Positions 30,954 to 45,005 of a DNA stretch of 64,000 nt are shown here, piece by piece (positions within the stretch are counted from its first letter, which is position 1; every line of letters starts with the position of its first letter). The translations under genes were made by a program, and so were the position numbers. Origin of the DNA: Leucocoprinus leucothites (taxonomy: Eukaryota > Basidiomycota > Agaricomycetes > Agaricales > Agaricaceae); NCBI GenBank assembly GCA_013368445.1, contig JAACJO010000004.1, positions 62,001 through 126,000 of the forward strand. The letters are read 5' to 3'. Below the pieces are notes generated by a model. It saw only the letters and a list, made by a program, of their open reading frames with translations. It did not search any database and was not told where the DNA came from.

Positions 30954-32395
30954 ATGAGCGCTGTGTAAGTTCTTTCAACTATCACCAGCTTGTCTTTTTC
31001 AATGTGGCTGATACTTGACATAGCCCAAGCCCAGTATTCAAGGACCAGCATACCCAAAGCCCAGCGGAGAGAAGCCCAGCGCCAAATATGTCCGATGATG
31101 AAGTCATGACGATACAGCCTGGCTCTGTTCCTTTTGACGAGGACATCTCAGATACCGCGACCATATTCGAGGCCTTCAAAGATGTCTCCCTCGACCTAAC
31201 ACTCTCCTTTTCAACGCAAAATTCGCCAATTGCATCGAGTGCTGAGCTACCCTTGTCAGATCAGAACTCGCCTCCTTCCATACGCATTCCGTCAAGCTCA
31301 AACTCAGTGGAGGTATCCCCGTCCGCTCATCAGCTGTCTCGAACGATGTCATTCACTTCCCAACTCACCCCTCTGTCCCCTTTGATGAAAACGAAAAAGA
31401 AATTCAAATCCACTAAATTCTCCTCGGATAAGTCATCTATTCTTCACAGGTCGTGGCCGGCCATCAAATATGTTGGTAGAGGAACACCGGTAGACAAAAA
31501 CCGGCGAAAAGAGTGGGGTGGTTTGTCTGCCGAGAACGTAGGGGAGGATGGTCTACTGTTCTCGGACGTGAGAGCGACCTCTCTCGACTCTCGCTCTCCT
31601 CGTTTATCCACATCGTCCGATTGGGACTTTTTGAACGCCGGGATTTCGACCGTCGGTTCTCCCCACTCTGGTGGGCGCTCGATATCCGTGCATCATCCCG
31701 TCGAGGAAGAAGGCGAGGACGACGACGAGGAAAACAGGATCCTTCCTCTGCCCAAGATCGATATCAAGCTCGAGAGTGAGACACAGGATTGGGCCTCCGT
31801 CATGGAGACGGCGCTTTCTTCTGCAGAGAAGGGGAGAGAGGAAGTCGTGCAATCCGTTCACAAAGCGAAGGTTTTCGATTTGGAGGAAAGTATAGCGGAA
31901 GAACCTCCCAAACCAGAAAGTCTAGAGCAGGAACCTGAGCTACCTCCCGAGGAAATAGAAAAGCTACAGTCAGAGCTTCAATTCGACCTCAATATCGACA
32001 AGGCTCTCGATTTGGGCTTCACTCCCGCTGTCGATGGCGGAACGCTCTTCACATTAGCAGCCATAACCGACTCAGACAATTCGGACCTCACTGTTCGTCG
32101 TACCGCCACGATATCTACACATTCTCGGTATTCGACACCATCCCAAGGACCTTCGGACGATAGGCCAGCAGCCGGTTTAGGGGCTCAGGAGTTGACGACA
32201 CATATGGAAGATGCAAGGCATCCTACCACGCGAGCATTATCGGGCGTCCGATCGACAACCAACATAAAGGCGGATGTAAATGTTGATATGAGTCGGTCGC
32301 CCAAAATCGACACAGGATTGCCATGGTGGAGGAAAGCACTTGGAAAGCTGAAACGTGTTCAGTCGTTGTTACAACCACACCGCAGCACGTGTTAG
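30954..32395 (+). CDS. Unknown Ser-rich, largely disordered protein
   Basis: Two exons. A short first exon encodes M-S-A-V and an intron of about 60 bases follows. The second exon continues PSPVFKDQHTQSPAERSP and MSDDEVMTI to the stop at 32395. The open frame of 435 codons from 31088 alone is far longer than chance. It is rich in Ser, Pro, Asp and Glu, with blocks such as HRSWPAIKYVGRGTPVDKNR, EEEGEDDDEENRILPLPKID and, near the end, the basic GLPWWRKALGKLKRVQSLL. No folded domain, signal peptide or membrane segment is visible. I do not recognise the family. The Trp/Lys-rich C-terminal motif may be a binding helix (inference). Confidence 0.75.
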
Positions 32396-32813
32396 AAACG
32401 ATATCCGACTTCTTGCAGAGAGCTAGAGAAATAGTTTTTCCGCGGACTTCAATGGTTTGTATAGACCAATCCCTCCATCTCAGACAGAATACAGCGACGC
32501 TCATTTTATTTATTTCGATATTTTTTTATCCTACGGGAGACACCGTGTACCCTTTCGCTAGGACAGGACAGTCACACTCGTTTCTTATTTAGCCACACGG
32601 AATCACTGGCATTATACCTCTCTTGTAGTTACTGAGCTACTATTCAACATGCAATTATTTTTTCCCACTTCGGCTAACCACTATTCGTCAATATTTGTTT
32701 GGTCACATGGGTGATGGTAAACAGAACTGTGATCCAATCTTACTTACTCACAAATAGCGCCTGTACTTACCTCCAAACGACATCATCTCTTTTACCCTTA
32801 CATTTTTCTATGG
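32396..32813. other. Intergenic region
   Basis: AT-rich spacer holding the 3' end of the disordered protein gene and the promoter of POP4. Nothing else seen. Confidence 0.45.
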
Positions 32814-33861
32814 ATGGGAGATAGAACCAATGTCAAACAGATAGATCCATACAAGGAGCTTCCTAGCATCGCAGTGAGTTCACTCTATCATCTCAGTCTA
32901 ATACACCCTGAAATCTGCGTAGGGAAACCGCCTCACTTTTAAGAGCAGCTCCCCATACATTCCACAATATGTAACCTCAAACCTCACCGCCACCTCGGAT
33001 CCTGCAGCTATATACTCTAATCGCGTCCAAGGCCGCCAGCTCCTACTCGAAAATCCAGTTCGTGATGCTCGTAAAAGAAAAGATGAAGAGGACAAGCGCA
33101 AGAAGATCCAGGAGCGCAAGAAACGACAAAAGACACGAGGAATTGGAAAGCGGGAGGCTGTGGCGAAGGGTTTATGGAAGCTGGATAAGGATCAAGCCAA
33201 GTACGTATACAATCCCTATTTTTTTTTGTAAATGTGCTCACATGCGACGCAGATTCCAACTCTTTCTTCCTCTCCATCACCTATGGATGAGTTATATGTC
33301 TGAGCTTCTTGTATTGAACCCGAAACCCGAAACTAGTTCTCTTGCGACTGCGAAAGCGACCCCAGCCTCACAGTCGATGTTCCCCAAACTCGTCAAAGCC
33401 GACTTTCATGGGGCTATTATTTCGGGTGAGTATGTCCCCCGAGCTTTCTAGAACCGATGTGACTCATGCAAAACTAGTCTGCCAAAGCAAAAATCCTTGT
33501 CTCGTTGGAATTACCGGTATTATCATCCACGAGACCGAGAATGTTTTCAAAATAATTACAAAATCGAATGCAGTCAAATGTACGCGTACTCTATCTGGAT
33601 TTCACTTGGTCTGACGCGATTTTCATAGTGATACCTAAGCAAAATTCCGTTTTCACGCTTTCCATCCCACTATACTCGACGCTACCACCTTCCCATACGC
33701 CACAAATGCCGCTCCCGTTGTCTGACAACGAAGCTCAGCTCGAAACGACTGTCCTTGATCAACCTCATTTCCAGTTCGAGTTATACGGAAATCAATTCCG
33801 ATTCCGCTCTGCCGATCGTGCTGGAAGGAAATTCAAGCACAAGGAGACGATAGAACTTTGA
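32814..33861 (+). CDS. POP4: Ribonuclease P/MRP protein subunit POP4 (Rpp29)
   Basis: Five exons (32814-32873, 32923-33200, 33253-33425, 33478-33579, 33629-33861) join in phase to 281 residues. It is a subunit of the nuclear RNase P and RNase MRP ribonucleoproteins, which process tRNA 5' ends and pre-rRNA. The N-terminal half has a long basic segment (RDARKRKDEEDKRKKIQERK). The conserved Rpp29 fold follows: FQLFLPLHHLWMSYM, LVKADFHGAIIS, NPCLVGITGIIIHETENVF and the end QFELYGNQFRFRSADRAGRK. An insertion rich in Pro/Thr lies before the last block. The family assignment rests on these blocks and their order. Confidence 0.88.
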
Positions 33862-34500
33862 AAGTCCTCTCCACCGTGTCTTACTCCAAGGTGTCCGGAG
33901 ATTTTCGTTTCTTGCATGTAACCGGTCGTGGGGTCGATATGGGGCGGGGAAGTAAATGGCATGCCTTCAGCCTAAGATACTCCCTATTCAGCGTTATCGC
34001 ATTCGACCCCTGGCTCGCCGCAAAAGCCCGCTCGCCCTGCATAGAGCACTGCGGACATTTCGTTTTGCATTCTAGGAACCACAGTTTAATTGCGCCGCTA
34101 GGTGTCACGTCGAGTCTCTGGATACGGTTCATGTAATAGATATATATGCCTTTGGCTCGGTTACCTGAGAGCTCACGACACCTGTCGAATCCCTGCTGAG
34201 ACCGTACCTAGATCGCAAGCGATCCTTCTGTTGCAAATTCGGATGCCCTCGATCCATTTGCCAAGAAGAATATCTTTATTTTTGACACAGTCAGGCTGCA
34301 CATCGGTCATGTATACATACATAAAAGCCCAGACTTTAATGCTTTAAATACCTGCAGTCTACTTGATAAATAAATTATTGAACGATTGACCGTGTCTACT
34401 ACTCGCAAGACTAGTTCCAAGTGCCCGGTATGACTAGGGTATCCAACGAAGCACTGCTAAATGTTAATTCATAAATAATGGATGGTATAATGGTCAATTC
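33862..34500. other. Convergent intergenic region
   Basis: Between the 3' ends of POP4 (plus) and GH79 (minus). The short open frames at 33858-34347 have no features. Confidence 0.45.
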
Positions 34501-36578
34501 TCATGCAAAGAACGTCAAAACTCCGAGAATGATTGTCAGTAATACAAATGTTCTAGATGAACCAGGTCTTGCGGAATCACCATCGCTCAAATATTGGTAA
34601 GGAGCAATGGTCGAGTTCCCAGTAAACAGTTTCCCATCCGAGTCCAACCACACAATGGCAGCACCAGGTCCAGGAATATCAATCAAACACCCATCATCAC
34701 AATCGAACGAAACAGTTTGTTGATCTCCTTCGAGATCACCATTCGGCCCGACAGTCTGTCCCGCCCATTTTATGTCAGTTCTCTCCGTCACGTCAGGTGC
34801 AGTCAAGATACGGTAATCGACGTGATTGCTGAGATTAGCAGGAATCCGGAATTGTTGAGTGGTATCCTCGCCTGCGGAACTGGGACTAGCATAGTTGAAG
34901 AAAACAAGATGACTTCTGGTTTCACCCCCGTTCCCGTAGATTCCGTATCCGGCGACGGTGGAGTGCTGGTTCTCGGTGGAGTTTTGCAAGTTGAGATCAA
35001 CAACCACGGAGCCAGAAGAGTCTCCGATCTCCGCCAGAAAGAGGGCCGAGTAGTAAGTTGACCCTGTTCTCCATCCCGGTAAAGTACTCGTATCGGGTGT
35101 CGGCGGGTCGAAGAGATTGTACTCGACACCATATTCGCGCGTATGAAGGTAAACTGCTGAATAGTTCATGGCTGCGGCTTTGAGACCGGCATCAATAGCC
35201 CAGAGAGCTGCACCGAACTGGGAATAGGAGATAGTTGAGTCGTCGGTCATCGGATAAAGCTAGAAGTATCATTACCGTTGAGGAGATATTCGAACCACCA
35301 CACGACACCGAATTATACTCGGACATCAGAACAGGGATGTTCCTCTGCCGAGCCATATGCATTCCCTTTTTCTGCCACCCAAGATATTCGCCCACTGCGC
35401 AATAGTCAGACTTTAGACGTCGAGCGAAGGTGGGCAAAAACTCACAATTAGCATGGGTGAGGTAGTAAGTTAGATTTGTGTTCTGCGGGGTTTCGCCGGA
35501 GCAAGCGTTGTTCGGATAGTGTTGAACCCTAGTTTAATATGTGGGTATATGATTGAACCCAGATAACGGGTAACGTACGTGTAGTATTTATAGTCAAACT
35601 TGTCAAATCCAGCATCAAACAAATCATCAAGGTCCCTGGAGCAACCATTGAGCTACTTTGCAGGAGGCAGTGAGGGAAGTCATGCACCATTGACAGCATA
35701 TAGACGGTCCTCCAATGATTGTTTTGCTTAGAGCACCTGAGTCTCTGAGCTCACCCAGAACATCGGCAATTTCCGGAATCTACTAGAAGGTGAACACGAG
35801 TAGGAAGGACAGAAGAGCGAGAAACGAACATAATCCGGTATGGTATACTTATCACGTTCCCCATGGCCAGCATACAAATCAGGTTCCTGTCTAATCTGAT
35901 GAGAAGTGCCCCAAGAAATGACGCAAAATCTGACCCACATTTCCTAAGAGCATTGCATCCAGCCTGTCACCTAGTTTACCTTCTGCGGCTAGAGCCAGTT
36001 CGACAATGTTGCCCCATGCTTCTGGGTTCCTCATACTGAGGCCAATCATAAACTCCATGTCGCCCGCTTTGTCACTCATTCCGTTCATGACGTCAAACAG
36101 AGCAGGGCCGAAATTGACAGGGACGTCGTTGAAATAGGCGTTAGGATCCGTAAGTTCGAGAACCGCTTGGAGGGATGGAACGTATGTTGAACTAACAGCT
36201 ATTATTGAGTTTAACAAGAGAGGAACTGGAGCTGGAGACGTACCCGTCCATACTATTTCCGCCAACTCTAATCCGCAGCGGTTTCGAAAGTCGGACGATC
36301 AAATTATGGAGATAATTTTGCATGGCATTCGGCTGAGCTTCGACAGACTTCCCCCCTACGTTTCTCGTTAAGCGTCACGAAATTTTTCCACCTTTGAACT
36401 ACACACAGAGAGTGTCAAATGAACTCAACTCCCATGAAATTCCGATAAAATTATCGTCGATGACATTATCCCGCGCTTCTGAAGGAGGTTTTGAGGGAAA
36501 GGTAACATTGATCGGAGCACCCGCATAAGTAAGGACAACAAACAAAGGAACGGCGAGGACTAAGGAGAGTGGCAGCAT
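34501..36578 (-). CDS. GH79-like beta-glucuronidase, probably GPI-anchored
   Basis: A secreted glycoside hydrolase of the GH79 type, expected to act on glucuronic acid residues of arabinogalactan or proteoglycan chains. The start MLPLSLVLAVPLFVVLTYAG is a signal peptide. Then come FIGISWELSSFD, LRIRVGGNSMDG and a helix-rich part (GDMEFMIGLSMRNPEAWG). MLLGN, then after an intron EPDLYAGHGERDKYTIPDY, carries the predicted acid/base Glu. IPVLMSEYNSVSCGGSNIS carries the predicted nucleophile Glu. The C-terminal beta domain is the long open frame 34501-35250. It ends in a Ser/Gly spacer and a hydrophobic tail (TFVLLTIILGVLTFFA), typical of a GPI signal. Several short introns. The family is clear; the substrate is inferred from the family. 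Confidence 0.85.
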
Positions 36579-39500
36579 TGGAAATGCTCTTGATGCTGAC
36601 CAGGAAAAATAAGGCGGTGGATGTCGAGTGTCGCAATCAACTTCTAATGCATTCTCCTGTTGGCTTAAGTATCAAAATTGTTCTGGAGGAAACTCGGCAT
36701 CACGGGCCTGATCAGGGGAGCGGGTGAGACGGAAGCGGCCGCAGTAGCGGCAGGGAAAACCGCAGAATCGGTACCCTGATGTGAAAACAAGGCTAGAAAT
36801 GCTGATCTAGAGCACTTATGAGCATGATGAGAACCAAGCTCTTGAGAAGATACACTAAGTGGCACAAGGATGCAATCAGTAGTATCTATTGACTTGGACG
36901 GCGAAAGTCGTGCGCTGTAACTCCTCGTGGTAGTTGATTGGATGACGTAAACCGCAGCACCGCTCAGGGCAGTTCAAGTCAAGCTCAGATCAAGACTTGG
37001 CAGACGACGACCAAGGAACAGACTGAAATAAAGTTTGAAGGCGGCACAATCTGACAAAAATTGAGCAGAAATAGGTCAGCTTCATTAGCTGGATAGAGAA
37101 GAGATAGGGCCTGCATGTGCCCCGTGCTTCGCATGTGTTGACCAAGTCATGCGGTTTTAACCACAAATCATTGCATGCGTATAAAAGGTGTTCCCCACGG
37201 CAATTCTACCTTCTCACGATCCAGTACAAGGTTTATCGGCAAGTTCAAGGTCTGTGACTCACTGAGGACGCTTCGTTGATCGGATTGATCGAATCAGATT
37301 AGTCCGCCATGATGAGCGCGGGGCGCTGAATGTCATGATAACCAAGAAACAGCATCCTAATTTCCATCATATCATTGTATTTCAGCGACATCAACGAAGT
37401 CATCATGCCTTGGCGACATCTCATTAACTTGCAACACCCTCTGAAACAAAACCGAAGCAGCCCAGCTTGACAGTCTTGGCAATTAGTTCCACTACACTAT
37501 CCAATCCACGCAGGTAGTTCCTCAACATACATCGGCTAGGTATATTCTCACTACCTGCGACTAGCCTAAGCGGAAAAATACTCTATCTCACGCTGTGGAT
37601 GACCGACCTGAAGACCTCCCATGAACTGTGTGTCAGCGCAACACACTTAGCATTTTCCATCAGCTTAAAGCTTTAAGTGGATATCTCAACCTTATTTCCA
37701 ACCTAGTGTCTCGCCAAGGCTAAAGCATCTAGAGACACTTACCTCACTTCTGCCAGTTCTTGTCGATTCTGGTTTATGATCTCAATTTCCTCCCGATTCA
37801 TGGGAGAGCTCCATTTCGAATCCCTTTGTATTACAACCCCTAATTGAAACAAGCCGCCTCCCCGGACTTGACTCAAGCTTCAGCACTTCAGGATTGACAA
37901 GGAGTGGCATGATCAGTCTACTAGGTACTACACCAGCCACCAATCAAAGACCACTTCGATTTACTCAGAGCGCTTTGATACGTGGCTCAGCTGAGCTTAA
38001 AGGAGAACTCGAATGTCAGGACCCAGATTGTTTTAATCTAGAATTCCATCGCCGGATTCTCAGGAGATCAGACCCTTTACTGCGTTATGGCTGCGATATA
38101 TCAATTCCTTCAATACCTGAAACCTGGGCCGCTGGTGGGTTTCTCCGGGTCCTGGAGCGCCCAGTGACGGATATCTGCCACAACACCTTGGCCTCAACCC
38201 CCGGCAGCTACGGACAAGCTCTCGTCTTCTTTTGTCGTCCTGAACGCCGAAGCCCCAAATAGGATCTCGAATCCCTCACGTCCGCAACAATTACTACTCT
38301 TGCTCTCTTGTTCCAACAAAATCTGGTATTGTTCTGGCAGGAAGCTATGCTCGAAAGTTCTAGGCTTCTCAGCGACTCAATCTAGTTGGCTGCCAGTGTA
38401 TTTGGCTATCTTACAAGTCTCCCGTCCTGTTTAGGAACAATGAACGTCTTCGATATTGCTTAACGTTTTGAAGCCGCCGCTCTTCGACGCTACCTCAACT
38501 GACACAAGGCTTATCTTCCAGCCAAGGTCTGCTTGATTCCCACTGCTTGTATCCACTTGTGCTCTCTGATCCGTCATCATCCCAGTGGACAAGGATAATG
38601 GCTTTATGTGCTGCTAGACCAGGTGCTAGTATGGAAGAGTTCTGGAGAGGCGGAGTACGTGTGGCATTCGCGAGCGCTGTAGTGTCTCCCTACGACTCAG
38701 ACTGTTATCAAGAACAAGTAAAACGAACAGGGGCTTCAAAAGTCTGAATATAATCATAGTTAATCTTGTTTGGACTCAACGTGCCCATTGGCTTTAAGAT
38801 AATCCCAGATAATGACCCAGTGAAATCCTGAGATCTTGAATAATCCCCCTTCCTAACCAACCAATCTACCTATATACGCCCTAGGACCCTTGCAGCACGA
38901 GGATTTTAATAATCATAATCACGATTATTAAAATCGCAATTACTTGCTATAGTCAAGCTTCGGCTTTTGTGACCAATGAAACGAAAGCTTCAGGGGATAT
39001 GAGCGGCCGGACAAGCCCAAGAGAGGGTCTTGAGAGTATTACCAGGTGAGTCCAATCGTTGTTCTACCTCGTTGCATCGCAGTATTCATGCATTAATCGC
39101 AAGGAGGTTGTGTATGTAAGGGAGTGGGATCCAAAACTATATATTAGGAACCAATATTCATGAGGGGAAGGGAGAAGAAAAATTATAATAAGATCACCAG
39201 CAAATTGTGGTCAGTGAAGGCGTAAGCTGAGGAGTCGGACTCGACCCCGGGCAGGTATACAGAAGTTCGACTCAAATCTGATCATGGTTTTCGTTTGGCG
39301 CCGTTTCGAACGTATTGGAGCGGCGCGAGGCTCAGTGTTTGGAATTACTGGGATTGAGTACTTTATATTTGTGAGAAAGGTGGAGTGAAAGTAATGAGAG
39401 GAAGGCGGAACAGGCACAGGCTGACTGTCGTCCGATCTCCACAATCCTTGCCAGGTATTTCTCTCCATCTGAGATGAGTATATAGAATGCCAACCTGACC

Positions 39501-42500
39501 CATCACTTGACATACGGATTACCTGAAACGTAGAACTTAGAGACCTCTCCCCTATAGAATATACGTGACACTCGGAAATAGTTTTTCATTTCTTCAGATA
39601 GGCCATATAATATGTTGCCTTTCTTCGAAACTAGGTTCTGGTAACGAATGATTACATGGGCCTATTACTAGTCAGTGAATAGACGTTTCGAAAGGACTCT
39701 TCTTTACTTCTTTGAGTGCTACAGCTGCGGATTGCTCCACACCGCACAGCATACCGTTGACTCTTATCCAGTGGGACGCTCTTACTTTTATATTAAGTCC
39801 GTCAAGAACACCGGAGCTTTTGCAGGCGTCCAGCATTTACGGCGCTTTATGGCATCGTCAGTATCTACGAGCAACTATCTTGACAAGCTAAAATGTAGAA
39901 TACCGAAATAAAATAACGCTTTTAACCCCCTCCAAGGCAGAATTTGAAGGAGATATTTTACCTTCAGGTAATTCCGAGTCGCTTACTTATTTGTACCATG
40001 TGTAATTGAGATCGACGACTATGAATCAAAGTAAATCTTCGAGAGTCAATCTGGCCATGGAAGAACATCCACGCTTTAGAGTCGGAAACGGCCACCAATC
40101 CCTGGAAAATCGAAGAGTGACAAAATGGGTTATGAAGAGTGCAAATAATTTGCCTTTATAGTTTGTAGAATTTCGGAATAGAACAAACGGATATTGCATG
40201 GCCAGGATTGATGATATCCGAGTTAGACGAGTGTTTGTGACACATGACGACTCGAGATATAAACATCAGCTACATTGACAACGCGGTGAAAATGGAAGGA
40301 GCAGTCAAGGGAATTGGAATGTAGTATTTTTAGTTTGCACCCTTATACCGATACTGCAGTTTATTTTTATCATGCTGGTGGACGGAGTCCCACAGGCAAA
40401 CGATGGGATCCTATGTAAATAGTCTTCACATACTATGCCGCCGTGAGTTGTTTATCCCAAGATATACTTGCAATTACAAGTCCGGGAGATAACGGTCTAG
40501 AATATGTAGTGCAGTATGGGCGCATTCTCAGTATCCAAACACACAGTGAAGGGAGGCCGGTCTCTAATTGCGCTAATCAATCGCTCAGGTGACTTATCTC
40601 ACAAGATCTAGATTAATATCCTTGGCTAAATCGTTTGTCTCGAGTTTGTCTGATGCCAGGTTTACTTACCCCAGTTTGCAGGTCGCCCTGAGGTAGATGT
40701 GGACTGCTGGACAAAAACTAATTCTTATCAATTCTATAGCCAGCCGGCGGAAAGGTTCACGCAGTCCATTGATATGTTATTCTACGCCGCGGTCTTAGGA
40801 CAAATAACGAAGATATTCCGCTTGCAGCCAAGATTGAATAGATAAACTTTCGGTCATCTCGACAGGTTCACTGGATCAACCCGGCTCTGACAGATATCAT
40901 ACGTACTGCTCTTCCTGATCTGAATGGATGGGGTAGTGCTGGCTTTGTGGTTTCCTTTCTCCGTCACTCGCTTTCCCTGATATTCTCACCCATTCTGAGG
41001 AACAATGTTCGGACGTTCCGAAAGAGCCGAAGACTGTTCTTGGGTTTCTTGTTTCCTGCTGGCACTGCACTGCTTTTGCACTTACAACCAGCCAGTCTCA
41101 CAGAAATATGGGCGCACGTACGGCTTTCGTATCCGCTAAGTCCATGAATATAATATGGCAAAAACGGATGATATACATCCCAATCCTACTCCACAGTGCA
41201 ATTACACTCGCGCTTCCGATATAAGATCCTTATAGACTTCTCAGCGTCCCGTTTCGTCGCACTCCACAGCTCAAGAATGACCGAACCCGTTGCACCGGAC
41301 CCCGTCTTCAAATTTTCTCATCCTGAATTTTGAGTACCCTGAATACTTAAGCTTTCAACCCTGAGGTATTTCATATCTCGTGGTAATGTGTTCAGATATT
41401 ACCTCAAACCTGCATTGAACACGAGGCTACGGCCTAAATCCGAATCTACATCGACTTCGGGCACTGACAGTCCCTACTGAGCTCCAGGCTCATAACGAGT
41501 AGCCTGAGCCTACGTAGCATTGTGTGACATTGCACATGAACTCCTAAGAACTTCGTTTGTCTGGTCAGATTATCGGTAAAACCCCCGAAGGCCAAGGCTC
41601 ATTCTATTGTAGGCTTCTCTCCATAATCACATCGCATGTGACTGAGACAAGAATCCCACAAGAGGGACTTGGCTCTCCTGCTATTCATTGGGAACCTTGC
41701 CGAACGTCGTTTCGACTCCGCCGGTACACATTAACGATAAAACGGTATGTGGTAGACCTGATATATCAGCCGTCATTCAAGCCTAGTATTCCAGCGGTAA
41801 AGCCTGGTAAGCCTCTATGCTGTCGGCATTATAACTCGAATTTGCAAAACGATCCATGTCTTGTGCTATCAAGCCCGAGCTCCACAATCCGATCGCCTCA
41901 GCCCCACGAGGCATAGCGACCCACGAGGAATACAGACGAGGCTCGCATACTACGTAGACATGGCAACAAGGCGTGATAACCGCTCCTTTGAACGTGACTA
42001 GTGTGACCCGACATCCCGTCTTCGACAATCAGTTCAATCGAGCAAGCAGAAACCCCCTCTTAGGGCCCACATAGGACTGCTTAGGCTATAATCGATCCAA
42101 TCACGGAGCAGGAAATATCTGATTTATTGTTTGGCTAAGAAGCTCGTTGGATACCCGTTTATCTGAGCTTCAGTGACGGTGGTTTGAATCTAATCTTGGA
42201 AATGACGCTGGGTATATATTTCATGAGCAAGCCGTCGTCTGATAAGCGAGTTTCATGTTCGGCATCTGAGCACGAGATAATTCTTGTTCTACTGTCAATA
42301 AACTTTTGGTTAATGTCGTACTCTTCTCCCGATTTTTTCCAGAGGATAATCCAATATCTGGTGCAACGACTACTCGACTGCTCTTCTTCTACTCCTTCCC
42401 GCTTCGTTATTTCCTAAGCCGTTCGGCGAGGTATGGTAGAAATCTCAACTATCGGTGTCAGTCAGTTATATGCTCTTAGATCGGACGAATGGTGATATGT

Positions 42501-45005
42501 ATTTGCACTTGCCCCCCGCGAACTCCGTATCATGATTCGGTACCAATTGCTCTAAATTGACAACAAATAGGCCACATATGACAGGTAAAACAGTTCAGCG
42601 AAACCCACTAACCAGACAGACAATTTGTCTAAGGTGGATGTCAGGTGGTAGTAAATTCACGGGTATGAGAGAGGCCGTGACATACGCCCGCGATATACCG
42701 AAAAAAATCGGGATTTAGTATTTCAGGAGCATCTATGAAGCCTTTTTAACGATGGACGCCGAAGAAAAGGCTGACAGGCAGCATAAAAAAAACAATATTC
42801 AAGTGGAATATTACAAAGGGTCATTCGGAACTGAGTCTGTTGCTCAGAATCGTGTGGATAACAGGAAATGATACTGTGACGGGAGACGAAACGGCTAACG
42901 GTTGAAAGAGCTCAAGAAATTGCGTATAAACCCTACATATCTAGCTCTCGGCTACTCAATAAAGCGAGGGAAAAATTTATGAACATAGAATTAAGCTCTG
43001 CCCAAACCATCAGCCGCAACAATCCAGGTATTTGAAACAAAGACGACCATTTACCACGTCACCAAGCTCGTATGTATTTGTCAAGCCCAACTCACCAGAC
43101 CTCAATGACCAAATCCAAAAATAGAAACCACGCTAGAAGCACACAGAAAACAATCTCAATTTCAACAAAAAGGGTGGTGAGTTGTGACCTGGGAGAACAT
43201 GTTCTAGGCGCTGAGAGAGTACTGGAGCGCAGATAGTCATCTGCCGGTTGAACATGATCCTTCCAGTGAAATTTCGAACACCCCCCCTTCTCCTGCAGTA
43301 GTGCAAATAGGCGGCAGAGCCCGTGTTACCATCCCACTGGTGACACCCCCATGAAAGAGAGACAAACACTGACAAGACAGCCATGTGTCAATACACAGTA
43401 GTAGCGCAATAGACTTGTCACCGTTCTGCTCAGAGCTTTCAAAGTGGTGTAAAAGTCGTCCTGCGGCAAATCGTGGGTTCCCCTCGGGCCTCCCGCTTGT
43501 CTCTCAATACGTAAATATAAATGGGACTCTCAAAACGGACGATCAACGCATGAATACGAGAAATGTGCCGTTCGGTAGCAACAGCCGATTTATAGGCTCT
43601 CAAGCCGCGCGAGCAATCACCGTTCTTTGAAGAATAAGGGAAGCAGTAAACATTGTACGGCACCTATGATAAACCCATTGAAAGCCGAATACACAATAGT
43701 ACATGCTCAAGTCCCAAGCCATGCCCAAGCCACCACCACAACAACTCAATTCATTCTCTCGCCTTCTCCGCAGCAGAACCCTCCAGTAAAGACTCCCCGT
43801 GCCACATTCATTGACAAAGGGTCGAGTCAAATTTTGAATGAGAAAACGCCACCACGAATGGAAGTCTTAGTAGCAGTAGCATTGCGATCGATTTTGAGCC
43901 GAGCCGAAGGAGTAATAAACAGAAAGACCTTCAATAACACTAAACACCCCAAGATACTAATTTCCTTGAATCCCGAAGGGGGTTCCTCCCAACATTAAAC
44001 TCCAAATCCACATCACATCCAAGTAACATACTCCCAACCCAAAGTTCACAACAACAACACGAAATAGTGATCATCATTCCATCCACAAATAACCCAAAGT
44101 TCCAACATCCAACCCAATTCCCATGATGATCAGCACCACAACGAACAATCCAAATCTCATTCCACCACAACCCACCTAAAATAACTTAGTATATAGCCCG
44201 ACCCTCCAAAGTGGGAGAAACCCTTATCAAGCTATTATTGTTCTCATCCAAACCTCTCTGAAATAAAAAGTCCCTGCAAAGCTCGCTCCACAACACGCGG
44301 CTCAACAGACGACGGGGTACATCAGAAAAACCGAATGTTCGGTCGAATATCAATAGATTAGGAAAGAAGTCACTTTATCGGTATAGCGTACATCCAGGAA
44401 ATGAGAAGGGGGTGGAGACGAGTACGAGTATGTGTAGCATAAACTTTTAGAGCAGTATAATACAAATACACATATTCACGATCGTTCCAAAAAATACAAT
44501 CGTCCCCACCACACCTCCCAATGAACGAAAATCCGTTTTTGCAGAGATAAACGAACAATACTATACAACGAATCGTTCAATACAAAAAGACAAAAAAAAA
44601 CGAATAATGTACGTTGGTCAATGGGCGCTCGGCCATATCACCAAAAAAGCCAGCTCCCATATTTCTTGAGAGTCGATTAAAAACAACAGCCCCCCTCTTC
44701 ATCCCTTAACTATTCCCTGATGAAAAGGACCCAGGCCCCACCCTACCCCACTCCACATTCCCCTTCTCAAGCCTAGAACCAGTAGAACCAGGGCCCAACC
44801 CCCCCCCAGCAACCATCACAACGAATAACGAGAAGAAACCATAACGCCCATAACCAAAAGGCAGGAAGAAGAAAAAGGGAAAAAAGGATGTATGTCCGCC
44901 CCCATGAGACAAAAAGGACCTAGTCTATATCACAACGTTCCTTTCCCTCGTACTCCTCTCCCCATTTCTTTCAAACACCCCCTCCCCTCCTCTAATGTCT
45001 CGCGC
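36579..45005. other. 8.4 kb gene-poor stretch
   Basis: No gene with domain support. Open frames such as plus 37894-38262, minus 39211-39513, plus 41557-41916 and plus 43627-43998 show no recognisable motif, and I could not confirm long terminal repeats or transposase/reverse-transcriptase blocks. It may be decayed transposon DNA. A perfect hairpin sits at 38902-38935. The last kilobase becomes A/C-rich on the plus strand and probably includes the 3' region of the transcription factor gene. Confidence 0.45.
38902..38935. repeat. Perfect 13-bp inverted repeat with 8-base loop
   Basis: GATTTTAATAATC (38902-38914) and its exact reverse complement GATTATTAAAATC (38923-38935) flank ATAATCAC. It could be a transposon end, a terminator-like hairpin or chance in AT-rich DNA. 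Confidence 0.7.

Noticed and set aside
37130..37260. Possible retrotransposon LTR (starts TGTTGA, has TATAAAAGG)
   Set aside because: I found no matching second LTR, no primer-binding site and no reverse transcriptase or integrase blocks in the following 7 kb.
37894..38262. Plus-strand open frame of 122 codons in the gene desert
   Set aside because: No motif, no intron signals and no transposon protein similarity that I can recognise.
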